A DNA stretch of 64,000 bases. It comes from a virus. Numbering within the stretch: the first letter of the stretch is position 1; every line of letters begins with the position of its first letter. The DNA lies in IMG/VR virus record IMGVR_UViG_3300030419_006105, positions 52,367 through 116,366 of that record. The stretch is one strand, 5' to 3'. The position numbers and the translations under genes are program-made. This document shows positions 51,183 through 61,082 of the stretch, one piece after another. The notes under the pieces are model-generated. The model searched no databases. It was not told the DNA's origin and saw only the letters and a program-made list of their open reading frames with translations.

Positions 51183-54100
51183 ATGCCTTTTAGTACAAAA
51201 CAATCAGATGTATATTACAACGATGAGACTAAAGAACTGTTTGTTTGTACTGTAAGTTCTGTGTCAGCAGATCGCTGCCCGGGTTCTAGTGATGAAGCTG
51301 TACAAGGAGCACTTCCTATTATATATAAAATTGACAAAGAAACAAACTATAAAAAATGTGTTTATCCAAGAAATCTAGAAACAATACGAACAGATGAAAA
51401 GTCTGATTTATATAAATTAACTGCCCCTTGTTCAGAGGGCACAGATTTTGATTCAATAACAAAACCACTTATTAATTATAATAAACGTAATTCAAGATAC
51501 TCGGTCACATTTTTAGGAAGATATACAGATGATGGAGATGGTTTAAGTGTTAATAACTATATATTTGAAGATATAAATTCTGATTTTTATTTATTAGACG
51601 CTAAAACATATATTCCTAAAGATAAATTTACTAATAATTTATTTACATTTGAAAACGGACATATAAATTCAGATTTATATATTGTAGGTAATACCATACG
51701 TAACGGTCGACCATCATGGTTTAATCCATCTGATGGAGTTGAAATTGAAAGATCTCCTGATTATCAAATTGCCCCTATGTATGTCCAAGCTACAAGCAGC
51801 TTAGGTTTTAATTTAATACTAGATAATAAAGATGTAACTATTGATGCTCTTTCTGGGGATGTAGCATTTCCAATGTTATATAGTGGTGGTTTTATAACAT
51901 ACAATCCAAAGTATGTTGCATTTGACCCTCAATACACAATAAGAGTTGATTTTAGAGCTCGATCTTTTACTGTACCTAGTCCTACAGCATACGGTGGCAC
52001 TCAATCTGTAGGTAACAGTGCTACTAGATGGATACAACAATGGGCACCAGCCGGCGCTGGTGAAGGATTTTGTCTATCATTCTTTAAAAATCCAGAAACA
52101 GATCATTACGTTATACCTAATGGTATTGGTTCTACTTTAGGGTATGCAGAAGCAAACTTTAGTTCTAATGAGGTAGCTGGTACTGCACAATCGACAATTG
52201 GGTTATTTAAAAGAAAAGATTGGTCACCAAATACTGGTTATGAAAATGTAGGTAACATAGGTAACGGATCACCAGCTGATAGTTTAATAGGAGTTGGTTT
52301 TGATATTGGTGGTAATTTCGCTTCAACGTCAGAAGAAAAAAATGGATGGTTCGACGGTACTTCATATACTGCAACTCCTTGCTCAGTAGGTATACGAGGT
52401 AGTGCATATCATGGTACACAAGTATTAACTTCAGTAGCTATGAGTGCAGTTGGTAATACTGTACCAATGCATACATCAGCAGTTTCAGCAGAATTTGTAG
52501 ATTATAGAATAGATCTAACTAATAAAGGTACTAAGGTAACTGTATATAATAAGCTTACAAGCGCAACAGACTATAATACAATTTTAGAATTTAGATTAAA
52601 TGTTAACACTAATACAAACGCAAACGGAGAAAGTTATGATACATGGAAAGGAATGCGGAGTATACTAGAACGTAGGGATAATTTACTACCACCTTTAAAT
52701 GTTGGACTATCATATACTACAAGTGATAAATCTGCTAACTTCGAATTACATAAATTTGAAGTTACTGGTGTAAAAATAACTAAGCCATGGAATAAGAAAA
52801 AGATAGATGAGATAGAAGAACCTAAGAAAACTAAGATTGATTATTTACAAGAATCATCTAAGAACCTTCGTAAAAAATTAGTTAATGTTGAATCAGATGA
52901 TCCTGTTGATGTAGAAATGGTAGTACCAGCGAAACAGGTAATATCATCTACCTTAAATGAAGATCAATATAAACCGCATATTACATTATGTGAAGGTTCT
53001 GAACCAGAATATGTAGAACAAGATGTTGATATTAAAATTACAGGAATAAAACCTGAGCAAGTTGACAAAACAATTGAAGTCGCTAGAACTGGTCATATAC
53101 CTAAGATACCAGAATCTCCGACAATAATTAAAAACTTTAAACCAGCTCTCGAATTAGAAAATATAGATGTATCTGGTGGAGACTTCCATATAAAGGTCGA
53201 AGATGATATATGGGATACATATTTAAAATGTAGATATTCTGATAAGAAAATACGATATAAAGTTGCTGATGATACATCTGGATCATTTTCTATTTTAGAA
53301 AGAGGAGGCCAAGCCGCATCAGAGGTAATAACAGCCGCCGGTCAGGGTAATAAAATGCAGTTCCAAGACGAGGAACCAGATCCAATTACCATGGGTGGTA
53401 GAGGTGGTCAAGCTGCTGCATCTAACCAACAGCTGAATATAGCAAAACAAGGTAACCTCAAAGCTTTATATCACGAAGGTCGCCTTGCATGGGGCAGACT
53501 ATATGTAAATAGTAAATATAGTATTTTTGTAAGAACTGTTGTATTAGATAATTTTATAAACGGAGATGATTATAATGACTGGTATGGAAGAACTGTAAAA
53601 ATGAAACATGCTAGATCTGGTAGGTCATCTGAACAACAAGACCATGCAGACGGTATAATGGGTTCTATTGCTAAAGCATTCTTAGAAGCAGATATTGTTG
53701 GTCAACAAATAAAAATTTGGAATAAAGAAGGTGTAAAAAAGAAAGATAGAACATATAACTGGGTTTTAAATTTCGACCCAGCACACCCAAGTCCACCAGA
53801 TAAAATGAATGAATTATTAACTCGTACACACCCTGATACTGATTATCCTATAATTGGTATAGATGCAAGAAACTGGGTTGATAATTTTAAGAAGATTGGG
53901 TTTACACATATACCAAGCGCAAACCTAAGAAATAATACCCTAACCCCGATACCGAATATACCTGGTATTGGTGAAGACTTTGTATGTAAAGCAAAATGGG
54001 ATATACCAGAAGATGGACCAGATGAAGATCATAAAGGTGTAGATGATTATTATTCTCTTACCGAAGGTGCAAAAAATATGGCTGAGACTATGGTATCTAA

Positions 54101-54614
54101 CTACAACAAAGCAGTAGCTGATGAAGAAGCAGGTATACCACCTAAGGAAGAAACTGCTGGTGGACAAGCAACGACTAGCGATATGAAAACAGGTGGCGAG
54201 TTAGCAGCTGGAAGGGATTCCAGTTGGATAAAAGCCACAGGTCTTACGAAATACAGTGAACACGGAAATTATCAACATGGAACTCAAACAGGTGGTACTA
54301 CATCATCAGGAACAGGAGTAGCTGGGAATGTTAGTGACATTGGAGATAGTGAAGGTCGCCCACCAGGCTGGAATGAAAATCTATCACCTAATACAACTGG
54401 AAAAACAGAATCAGGCACAGCTGGTGAAATTACAACACTTGACAGTAAAAGTCTAAATTTAACTAATCCCGCTCCAAAACCAGATGCTGGTTCAACCACA
54501 GGTGGTAAAAAAGCAGGTGGATCTAATACAACTAAAGGTGGTAATCTAAAAAGTAAACCTACAGATAAAGGTACGAAGAACACGTGGTCGTTAGAAGGCG
54601 GCGAGCCAGAATAA
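51183..54614 (+). CDS. Large fibre/adhesin with L-type-lectin-like domain
   Basis: 1143 aa. N-terminal 230 residues are strand repeats (SDVYYNDETKELFVCTV, PIIYKIDKETNYKKCVYP). Residues about 240-530 look like a concanavalin/L-type lectin domain (GEGFCLSFFKNP near 293, LIGVGFDIGGNFAS near 368, and a closing FELHKFEVTGVKI). Two RGGQAA-type short repeats occur near 707 and 740. A folded part (ARNWVDNFKKIGFTHIP) and a Gly/Thr/Lys low-complexity tail (about 1000-1143) follow. Probably a host-binding fibre or baseplate-attached protein. Confidence 0.6.
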   Translation: MPFSTKQSDVYYNDETKELFVCTVSSVSADRCPGSSDEAVQGALPIIYKIDKETNYKKCVYPRNLETIRTDEKSDLYKLTAPCSEGTDFDSITKPLINYNKRNSRYSVTFLGRYTDDGDGLSVNNYIFEDINSDFYLLDAKTYIPKDKFTNNLFTFENGHINSDLYIVGNTIRNGRPSWFNPSDGVEIERSPDYQIAPMYVQATSSLGFNLILDNKDVTIDALSGDVAFPMLYSGGFITYNPKYVAFDPQYTIRVDFRARSFTVPSPTAYGGTQSVGNSATRWIQQWAPAGAGEGFCLSFFKNPETDHYVIPNGIGSTLGYAEANFSSNEVAGTAQSTIGLFKRKDWSPNTGYENVGNIGNGSPADSLIGVGFDIGGNFASTSEEKNGWFDGTSYTATPCSVGIRGSAYHGTQVLTSVAMSAVGNTVPMHTSAVSAEFVDYRIDLTNKGTKVTVYNKLTSATDYNTILEFRLNVNTNTNANGESYDTWKGMRSILERRDNLLPPLNVGLSYTTSDKSANFELHKFEVTGVKITKPWNKKKIDEIEEPKKTKIDYLQESSKNLRKKLVNVESDDPVDVEMVVPAKQVISSTLNEDQYKPHITLCEGSEPEYVEQDVDIKITGIKPEQVDKTIEVARTGHIPKIPESPTIIKNFKPALELENIDVSGGDFHIKVEDDIWDTYLKCRYSDKKIRYKVADDTSGSFSILERGGQAASEVITAAGQGNKMQFQDEEPDPITMGGRGGQAAASNQQLNIAKQGNLKALYHEGRLAWGRLYVNSKYSIFVRTVVLDNFINGDDYNDWYGRTVKMKHARSGRSSEQQDHADGIMGSIAKAFLEADIVGQQIKIWNKEGVKKKDRTYNWVLNFDPAHPSPPDKMNELLTRTHPDTDYPIIGIDARNWVDNFKKIGFTHIPSANLRNNTLTPIPNIPGIGEDFVCKAKWDIPEDGPDEDHKGVDDYYSLTEGAKNMAETMVSNYNKAVADEEAGIPPKEETAGGQATTSDMKTGGELAAGRDSSWIKATGLTKYSEHGNYQHGTQTGGTTSSGTGVAGNVSDIGDSEGRPPGWNENLSPNTTGKTESGTAGEITTLDSKSLNLTNPAPKPDAGSTTGGKKAGGSNTTKGGNLKSKPTDKGTKNTWSLEGGEPE

Positions 54615-54615
54615 T

Positions 54616-55704
54616 ATGAATACGTACACATATACAGTAACAGCAACACCAGCAGCCACAGGAGGTACAAAGACTAAATCACAGTCTTTAACTGGTACTA
54701 CTAACGTTACGTTTTCATTGTCTGGACTAAATGCTGGTTATGAAGTTAACAACAATTATAAAATAAATAAAGTTGTTGTAGATTTTGATGACGGTGAAGA
54801 ATTAGTTGTAACAAGAGCATTATCTGGAACAACTGTTCCTTCATTAACAGGTGAAACATTTGAGCATGTAATACAAACAGATTTTACTGAAAAATCAGAC
54901 AGACATATATACTTTACAATTTATAGAGATGATCAACAAGTAGATGTAATAGATGTAAAGTTTAAAATGTATAAACCACCTATTGCTACATATGAAGATG
55001 TTAATCTACTTAAAACAGATTACTTTAATAATGATGAAGACAATGAGAAGGTGTTACTGACTTTTATTAATAAGAACCCTGAAGTTTTAGGATTAAGTCT
55101 ATTAGATTTAGATATACCTGGAAAATCTGGTTATGATCCAACTCTATCTACAACAAGTGAAAGTGTAAGTGTACAACAATTTAACATAGGATTTACAACT
55201 GAGTATGTCAATGTACATGCCTCTGAATCTAATACTGGTAATGCTGTTCAAGTTCAATTAGGTAATACTATTGATGCAAATACAGGTCTACCAAAAGAAA
55301 ATGCAAAAGTATCATTTAAATATAGAACACGAGCCGCAGCGTCTATTGAATCTGGTACTAGCCCAGGAGTAATAAACTTACCTAATAACCCAGAGTTATA
55401 TTATATACCACTAACTGCTAATTCTAGTTTCATCCACTTAAGTGGATTTTTAACTTGGAATTGTAACGATTTATTAAAAGATTTAGATTTAAGTACTAAA
55501 ACCATAACAATACCTCTTATAGATATTACAGGAACAAAAACATCATTAACAGATTACTATTTCACAAATGTTGGTGTTGGTGTAGGAACATCTATGACTG
55601 GGATTGCTTCTGGTGGGTATTTTTACGTAGATTTATATGATGTTAGCGGATGCGACTCATTGACAACAACAACAAGTACAATTACAGCGTTTGTAAATTA
55701 CTAA
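54616..55704 (+). CDS. Ig/PKD-like beta-sandwich structural protein
   Basis: 362 aa. Residues 1-125 look like an Ig or PKD-type domain (NKVVVDFDDGEELVV, YFTIYRDDQQVDVIDVKF). Middle and end are strand-rich and Thr/Ser-rich (AKVSFKYRTRAAASI, FYVDLYDVSGCDSLTTT). Starts 1 nt after the previous stop, so same transcript. Likely a fibre-linker or baseplate-surface protein. Confidence 0.5.
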   Translation: MNTYTYTVTATPAATGGTKTKSQSLTGTTNVTFSLSGLNAGYEVNNNYKINKVVVDFDDGEELVVTRALSGTTVPSLTGETFEHVIQTDFTEKSDRHIYFTIYRDDQQVDVIDVKFKMYKPPIATYEDVNLLKTDYFNNDEDNEKVLLTFINKNPEVLGLSLLDLDIPGKSGYDPTLSTTSESVSVQQFNIGFTTEYVNVHASESNTGNAVQVQLGNTIDANTGLPKENAKVSFKYRTRAAASIESGTSPGVINLPNNPELYYIPLTANSSFIHLSGFLTWNCNDLLKDLDLSTKTITIPLIDITGTKTSLTDYYFTNVGVGVGTSMTGIASGGYFYVDLYDVSGCDSLTTTTSTITAFVNY

Positions 55705-55711
55705 TAGGAAT

Positions 55712-55722
55712 TAAATAATTAT
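55712..55722 (+). promoter_or_regulatory. Late box before the 55723 gene
   Basis: TTAAATAATTAT: TAAATA at 55712-55717, 5 nt before the ATG at 55723. Confidence 0.6.
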
Positions 55723-56607
55723 ATGGCCATAGAAGACGAAATCATTAATATTTCTGATATAGATGTAGGTACGGAAATACTCAACAACGATAAGATCATT
55801 ATTGAAACCAATAATGGCACCAAACTACTAGCCTTTAAAGACTTTGTAATTGGTGAAGACAACATAACATTTAAAGACAAACTAATTCAAGGTCGTGACG
55901 AAACCGGTGCTGTTACATCTACAGTATTTACCACAGTCACTGGTTTTGATATACTAACAAAAGATTCATCGGCTGGCCATATAACGACGTATCAAGATGT
56001 TAGTGGGTCTATAGGACTAACACAGTTTAATTTTAACGCTGTGTCTCATTTAGCTACATTATCTGGAATGACTGAACGACATGAAGGTGAGATTGCTAAT
56101 TTAAAATCTCAACTATCACAAATTAATACTACATTTACAAGTTCAAGTGCTTTAAGTACAACTAAGCTAACATTATCAGCTACTAATTTTAAAGCAACTA
56201 TGCATGGTAGATCTCAGAATATGAGATATATAGGATTTAGTAAATGGGATTTGAATCCAACTGATTATAATCCATCGGTAACTGCTTCTATTAATCCGTT
56301 TAAAATAACATATCCTACAGACGGGTCATTTAATGCTGGATGGGTACAATTTATAGGTCTACTAGACGGGAGAAGCCCGAGTACTTCTAGATTTGAAGCT
56401 TCAATATATAGAGCTAGACCAGGTTCTTCACAGGGTGACAAAATTTTCACAACTAATTGGCGACAATCTTCTGGATCAGGAGGGAGTGCAATTCAAACAT
56501 TCAATCACTTAGAATGGATTGAACCAGGAGACACAATAACAATATCATCTGGTGAGAAACGAATGTATGGAGCTGGTTCATATTTTTCAGGAGTAAAACT
56601 AGGATAA
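55723..56607 (+). CDS. Short tail-fibre-like protein with a jelly-roll-type C-terminus
   Basis: 294 aa. N-terminal phage-attachment-like region (IINISDIDVGTEILNNDKIII), a short coiled coil (ERHEGEIANLKSQLSQINT, about 117-135), then a strand-rich head ending LEWIEPGDTITISSGEKRM and SYFSGVKLG. That ending (hydrophobic strand, PGDTI, Ser-Tyr-Phe-Ser-Gly) is typical of C1q/TNF-like trimeric heads. Probably a trimeric short fibre or receptor-binding tip. Confidence 0.55.
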   Translation: MAIEDEIINISDIDVGTEILNNDKIIIETNNGTKLLAFKDFVIGEDNITFKDKLIQGRDETGAVTSTVFTTVTGFDILTKDSSAGHITTYQDVSGSIGLTQFNFNAVSHLATLSGMTERHEGEIANLKSQLSQINTTFTSSSALSTTKLTLSATNFKATMHGRSQNMRYIGFSKWDLNPTDYNPSVTASINPFKITYPTDGSFNAGWVQFIGLLDGRSPSTSRFEASIYRARPGSSQGDKIFTTNWRQSSGSGGSAIQTFNHLEWIEPGDTITISSGEKRMYGAGSYFSGVKLG

Positions 56608-56622
56608 AATAGTGTTTAAGAA

Positions 56623-59600
56623 ATGAAGATTAATTCTATAGACACCGAAAACATTATACCAGTTGAGTATAGCCATACTCACGATGCAAAGATTGTGTTT
56701 CGTAAATATAGAGAGAACTTCGACTTTGGTTTAACTGTTGATCAATACTATTTTAACCAAGATGTAAAAGATAAAAAAACCAATTACAATACTCAATATA
56801 CTCTTACTAATTTACATCCACTTTCTACAGTTGCAGAATTAGATATACCATTTACTAAAGATGCAGTGGATGTGTTTTCATCAACAATACGTAACGATGG
56901 AAAATATTTAAAAAATGTTTACACTAATAAAGATGCGTTAAGTGGAGTATCAGCTATATTCGTCGCTGCGTCTCAATTTACTGATACAGTTGGTTCCGCA
57001 CTAGGTGCTGATGGTGGTGGTAACACAACACAAGTAGGTAATTTAAGTAGTCAGTTTTTATATACATTTACATTAACTAGTGTATCAGCAGATAACGAAC
57101 AAAAGGTAGAAGATAGAATAATAGTTAGTCAAGAGTATGATTCAGTAACTTGGTACTTACAAGCTATAAATGGTCTTAATATAGATGCAGCTGATGTATC
57201 ACCTACGTCAGCTCAATCTGCATCCAGACTCACTATACCATGGACATCAGATGGACCAGCTGGTTGTTATTTTAGATATGCTTTAGAAGATAATAAAATA
57301 AGTTTATTAAACCCTACTAATGCAGGTAGAGTATGTAACGCACTTGACAATTTAAGTGTATCAGCATCTCCTGGTAATTTTACTTCAGCAGCAGCTCTAA
57401 GTACATCATACTTCGATATTACTAGGAATGTATTAACTAAAAACTTTAAACATATTCCAAATAGCTATACTAAATACACTTCATCTTTTAATACAGATAC
57501 AGTCGATTTAAATACATCAACTGTTGTCGATCATATTAGTAATAATTATTTTGTGTTTACTAATAACTATAATTTTTATTATAACAAAAGTATTAGTAAT
57601 GAAAATAAAATTAAATCTCATGCTGACTTTTTTCCGTTAAAAAACCAAGCTACATTACATGAATATTATTCAGAAAATAATCACTTTAATTCTGAACCTG
57701 GTTATCTAAATCGAATTTATGAAAAGGTAAATGCAGGAACAAACCAACAACGCGGTTATGATAAGATAGGTTTATCATACAACATTGGTACATATGATGT
57801 TGTATTTAAACCTAATAAGTTAACTTATTTTACTACACCTAATTCTATATCACCATATACTATTCTAAACATTAAAGATTCTAAATTAGAAAATATTGGA
57901 TCTGTAGCTGGTGATAACCCACTAATGTCTGACAAAGTATTTAAACGTAGGGAAACTGTAAAAAGTAATTCTTTTAGTAATGACATTGACCCAGTGTATC
58001 TATGTAGTTGGTTGTCAGGTAGTAGTACTGGAGAAAGAATGTGGGTTGACAGATATTATAATCCTAATATTACTAACTTTACAAATGCATTAACAGGTAC
58101 TTCTTATTATAGTGTAATAACAGCTGCAGGTGCAGAAACATCACAAACATTTGATGTATCATCCTGTCTAACATTTGAACCTAATAATGATTATATTTTT
58201 TATCACGTAGGAGATAACGATTACGAAAACTTATTTAAAGCATATAATACAAAATATAATGTTGCTTCAGCTTTACCACTAGATGCAACAGACGTAGAAC
58301 GAACCAATCATACAGGTGTACAATATATGAATTTTAAAGGTGTACCATTGCAACCTTATAAATTTAAACAAGAAGATGAAATTATTTTAGATGGAGAGTC
58401 GTTTGGTAGATTTAAAACAGATATTACTGGTGACTTTAGTACAGGTTTTTGGATGTATACAGAAAACAATACTTTACCGTTTGCATACCAAATAGTAGGT
58501 AATTATTTTGATGAAGGTTTCGGAATATTTAACACAGACTTAGTTACCCCAAATATTATATTACCAGTCGAAAATACAGAATCTGGTAACATAAGTAAAC
58601 TATTATTTTTAAATAATGACTTTGAAATATATGATGAAGTTGTTGTAAAAGACGGTAATGTTGAAATTGAAATTATAGGTATAGGACGTAAAGATAATTT
58701 CTCAGAATTTTATGTACTAGGTAGACATCCTGATTATGTTGGTCCTATTATATATGTTTATAATGCTAATAATAATTTAATTAGTCAAGTCGAAGACTTA
58801 AAAGACACACCTGTAAGTGAAGGCATTATAGACGATTTTGAAGTTGGAGAAGAAAGAGTACATGTACTGTTTAATCCTGTAACAGAGAAAAATTTCTTTA
58901 CATATAATACTAATACAAACCAGACTAACAGTATTTTAAATAGTGTTAGTGCTGATACTAAAGGTGAAAAGGGAAAAATAATTGATAGAGCTACTGGTGA
59001 AACAATATATAAAGTAGATGCTGATAATGGTTTCGGGAATGAAATATCGTTTGACAATGATAATAAGCCATATGTAATTAGAAGAAGTAGTCCTACATCG
59101 GCAGGAGATTTACGAAACTATTTACAAAAAAATGCACAAACATTTTTTGAACCGACTAGCTCTCATGATACAAGTAACAATCTTATTACATCCGGTTTAG
59201 ATAAAAAATCTAGAGTTAACGGAGTACAAATAGATGATGAAAATAATATAATTGTATTACATGATAATAATATTATTTCTATACTCGATAATGACCGAAT
59301 ACTACAAAGAAGTAGAGAGTTCTGTGACTTAAAAAATTCAACATTCGAACAATCATATATTGATTTAATATATGATTTTGAAAACGGTGTATATAAAAAG
59401 TATATTTTATTTATTCAAGAGCGAGGTCTTGGATTTAGATTAACTAAATTAGATGAAAAATTAACTATAATTTATAGTAAACGTTTTACAAATCTTAATT
59501 TAGGTAGTTTAGAATTAACTAAATCTGTTACATCGTTTTATTATCTTCGTAAAATAGGAGCCAATAAAAATAGATTTAAAGTAGTATTAAAAACAAAACC

Positions 59601-60204
59601 AAAATATTCATCTACAGGTACAATACCAAAAACTAGAACTCAAATAGACTTTGATCTAACTCAACTTAATTCTGGATATAATTATTTCTTTGTTAATGTG
59701 TCTCTGAGAAAAGGTTATATAGAATTATATGTTAATAGTAAACTATATAGTAAGACAGGCTTTCAAGCAGGTACATATGCATTAGATAACGTTCTCGGCA
59801 CTGGTTGTTATATTGGAGCTGTAAGTACTCCATTCTATTTAACATTAGCTAATAGATTATTACAACCTAAAAAATACTTTGTTAGCAGAGCTAAAATAAA
59901 AAGCTTTAAATTGTATAATAAAACAATGACATATTTTGATATGTTAGCTCATTATAATTATCATTTTAAAGATAAAGATTTAATATGGTCTTATCCATTA
60001 GGGCAACGTACATATGTGGATACGATTGATAAATTAATGAAATTTAATTACCCAGAAAAACTTACTAATAAATATAAAGTTGAAATCGAAAACACTGGTA
60101 TTACAGATAATAAGTTGAAAGAAAAACTTAAAGAAAGAATAACCGGTGAGCTACAAAAAATAACTCCTTATTTTGATGAGGTACAAGATATTATAATATC
60201 TTAA
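56623..60204 (+). CDS. Very large tail fibre / adhesin, 1193 aa
   Basis: Strand-rich throughout. Parts look like propeller repeats (ISKLLFLNNDFEIYDEVVV near 650, SEFYVLGRHPDYVGPIIYVY near 690). The C-terminal region (about 1010-1120: SLRKGYIELYVNSKLYSKTG, GCYIGAVSTPFYLTL, AKIKSFKLYNKTMTYFDML) has the arrangement of a LamG/concanavalin domain. A short helical tail ends the protein. Probably a long fibre or baseplate adhesin. The stop shares TTAA with the opposing gene's stop at 60201. Confidence 0.6.
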   Translation: MKINSIDTENIIPVEYSHTHDAKIVFRKYRENFDFGLTVDQYYFNQDVKDKKTNYNTQYTLTNLHPLSTVAELDIPFTKDAVDVFSSTIRNDGKYLKNVYTNKDALSGVSAIFVAASQFTDTVGSALGADGGGNTTQVGNLSSQFLYTFTLTSVSADNEQKVEDRIIVSQEYDSVTWYLQAINGLNIDAADVSPTSAQSASRLTIPWTSDGPAGCYFRYALEDNKISLLNPTNAGRVCNALDNLSVSASPGNFTSAAALSTSYFDITRNVLTKNFKHIPNSYTKYTSSFNTDTVDLNTSTVVDHISNNYFVFTNNYNFYYNKSISNENKIKSHADFFPLKNQATLHEYYSENNHFNSEPGYLNRIYEKVNAGTNQQRGYDKIGLSYNIGTYDVVFKPNKLTYFTTPNSISPYTILNIKDSKLENIGSVAGDNPLMSDKVFKRRETVKSNSFSNDIDPVYLCSWLSGSSTGERMWVDRYYNPNITNFTNALTGTSYYSVITAAGAETSQTFDVSSCLTFEPNNDYIFYHVGDNDYENLFKAYNTKYNVASALPLDATDVERTNHTGVQYMNFKGVPLQPYKFKQEDEIILDGESFGRFKTDITGDFSTGFWMYTENNTLPFAYQIVGNYFDEGFGIFNTDLVTPNIILPVENTESGNISKLLFLNNDFEIYDEVVVKDGNVEIEIIGIGRKDNFSEFYVLGRHPDYVGPIIYVYNANNNLISQVEDLKDTPVSEGIIDDFEVGEERVHVLFNPVTEKNFFTYNTNTNQTNSILNSVSADTKGEKGKIIDRATGETIYKVDADNGFGNEISFDNDNKPYVIRRSSPTSAGDLRNYLQKNAQTFFEPTSSHDTSNNLITSGLDKKSRVNGVQIDDENNIIVLHDNNIISILDNDRILQRSREFCDLKNSTFEQSYIDLIYDFENGVYKKYILFIQERGLGFRLTKLDEKLTIIYSKRFTNLNLGSLELTKSVTSFYYLRKIGANKNRFKVVLKTKPKYSSTGTIPKTRTQIDFDLTQLNSGYNYFFVNVSLRKGYIELYVNSKLYSKTGFQAGTYALDNVLGTGCYIGAVSTPFYLTLANRLLQPKKYFVSRAKIKSFKLYNKTMTYFDMLAHYNYHFKDKDLIWSYPLGQRTYVDTIDKLMKFNYPEKLTNKYKVEIENTGITDNKLKEKLKERITGELQKITPYFDEVQDIIIS

Positions 60205-60419
60205 TTACCAGATAAAAATACCTGCTTAATATTTTCAAGATCAGCAACTACTTGCTGTGCTAACGATATACGTTGCGCATCTGCACTCTCCATAATTAAT
60301 TGCTGACCGTTGTGTGTGTGTTCTCTCACTATTTGACGATACTTAAAAATAGCACTATCAATAGCAGCATAAGCTTGTGTAGGTTTTGTTCGTTCGAATT
60401 CACTAATATTCATATCCAT
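60201..60419 (-). CDS. Small helical protein, 72 aa
   Basis: Helical throughout (EFERTKPTQAYAAIDSAIFKY, AQRISLAQQVVADLENIKQVF). A second Met lies two residues in. Upstream on the minus strand is TATAATAA rather than the TAAATA box. Could be a small assembly chaperone or virion protein; not recognised. Confidence 0.5.
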   Translation of the reverse strand: MDMNISEFERTKPTQAYAAIDSAIFKYRQIVREHTHNGQQLIMESADAQRISLAQQVVADLENIKQVFLSGN

Positions 60420-60444
60420 AAAATTATTATAATTACTATTTTAA

Positions 60445-60933
60445 TTAACTCAAGTCTGGTTTATCGGATAACTTTTCTAAAATATGATAAACTTCGATAA
60501 ATTCTTTTTTATACCTTCTTTCAAATCTCCTTGCATCTACTTCCCACTTATTGTAACAATAAGCTCTCCGCTCTTTATCACAATCTTCATCTGTGTAATT
60601 TAATTTAGATTCTGCAACCCCAAATACATTGTCTTGCATCCAATGTCTAAACTCATGAAGAAAATGACTTACAAATGTATCTAATTTTTTTTCTCTACCC
60701 CACCCGTGTTGATCTAAATTTTCTGTTATATAAACTTCGTTAAATCCAAAATAATAACCACTACTGTCTCCTTTTGACTTTATTACCTGCAGTTCAGTAT
60801 GATCTGGCTTTTTCTTCATACGAACCTGATTCAGAATTATATTAAGACACTTCTCGATAACTTTTATATTAATTTCGTTAGCTCGAAGCCATCTTCTCAC
60901 GCTGGGTTTTGCTTTCAACTCAACCACGTTCAT
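60445..60933 (-). CDS. Zincin-like metallopeptidase candidate
   Basis: 162 aa. A single HEFRH (93-97) inside the helix FVSHFLHEFRHWMQD, with a downstream Glu (KWEVDARRFE, about 129-138) that could be the third zinc ligand, gives the gluzincin pattern HExxH...E. The N-terminal helix is basic. It may cut a host or virion protein, but inactive relatives exist. Late box TAAATA (minus, 60944-60939) ends 5 nt before the ATG. Confidence 0.55.
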   Translation of the reverse strand: MNVVELKAKPSVRRWLRANEINIKVIEKCLNIILNQVRMKKKPDHTELQVIKSKGDSSGYYFGFNEVYITENLDQHGWGREKKLDTFVSHFLHEFRHWMQDNVFGVAESKLNYTDEDCDKERRAYCYNKWEVDARRFERRYKKEFIEVYHILEKLSDKPDLS

Positions 60934-60944
60934 ATAATTATTTA
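60934..60944 (-). promoter_or_regulatory. Late box before the zincin-like gene
   Basis: Minus TAAATA at 60944-60939, 5 nt before the ATG at 60933, in the extended form TAAATAATTAT. Confidence 0.6.
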
Positions 60945-60970
60945 GTCGAACTATCCTACTGATCAGACAT

Positions 60971-60995
60971 AAAAAACCTGCGTTTCCGAAAGGTT
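60971..60995 (-). terminator. Second, weaker terminator-like hairpin
   Basis: Minus strand: AACCT...AGGTT with an inner CGGAAACG mini-hairpin and a T run. Tandem to the stronger one at 61039-61061. Confidence 0.45.
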
Positions 60996-61038
60996 CTCTC
61001 CTATTTAAATATATAAAGAATATAAGATTTGGTGATAG

Positions 61039-61061
61039 AAAAACCCCCGTTTCCGGGGGTT
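61039..61061 (-). terminator. Intrinsic terminator after DUF932 gene
   Basis: Minus strand: AACCCCCG, GAAA tetraloop, CGGGGGTT, then T run; 22 nt past the stop of the gene at 61083. Confidence 0.88.
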
Positions 61062-61082
61062 GCTAGAAGCTGTTAGATTTTA

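Noticed and set aside
54284-54670. Long minus-strand open frame (128 aa) opposite the fibre genes
   Set aside because: It lies fully antisense to the low-complexity tail of the 1143-aa protein, where Gly/Thr/Pro codons open the opposite strand by chance. Val/Pro-rich composition and no promoter box.
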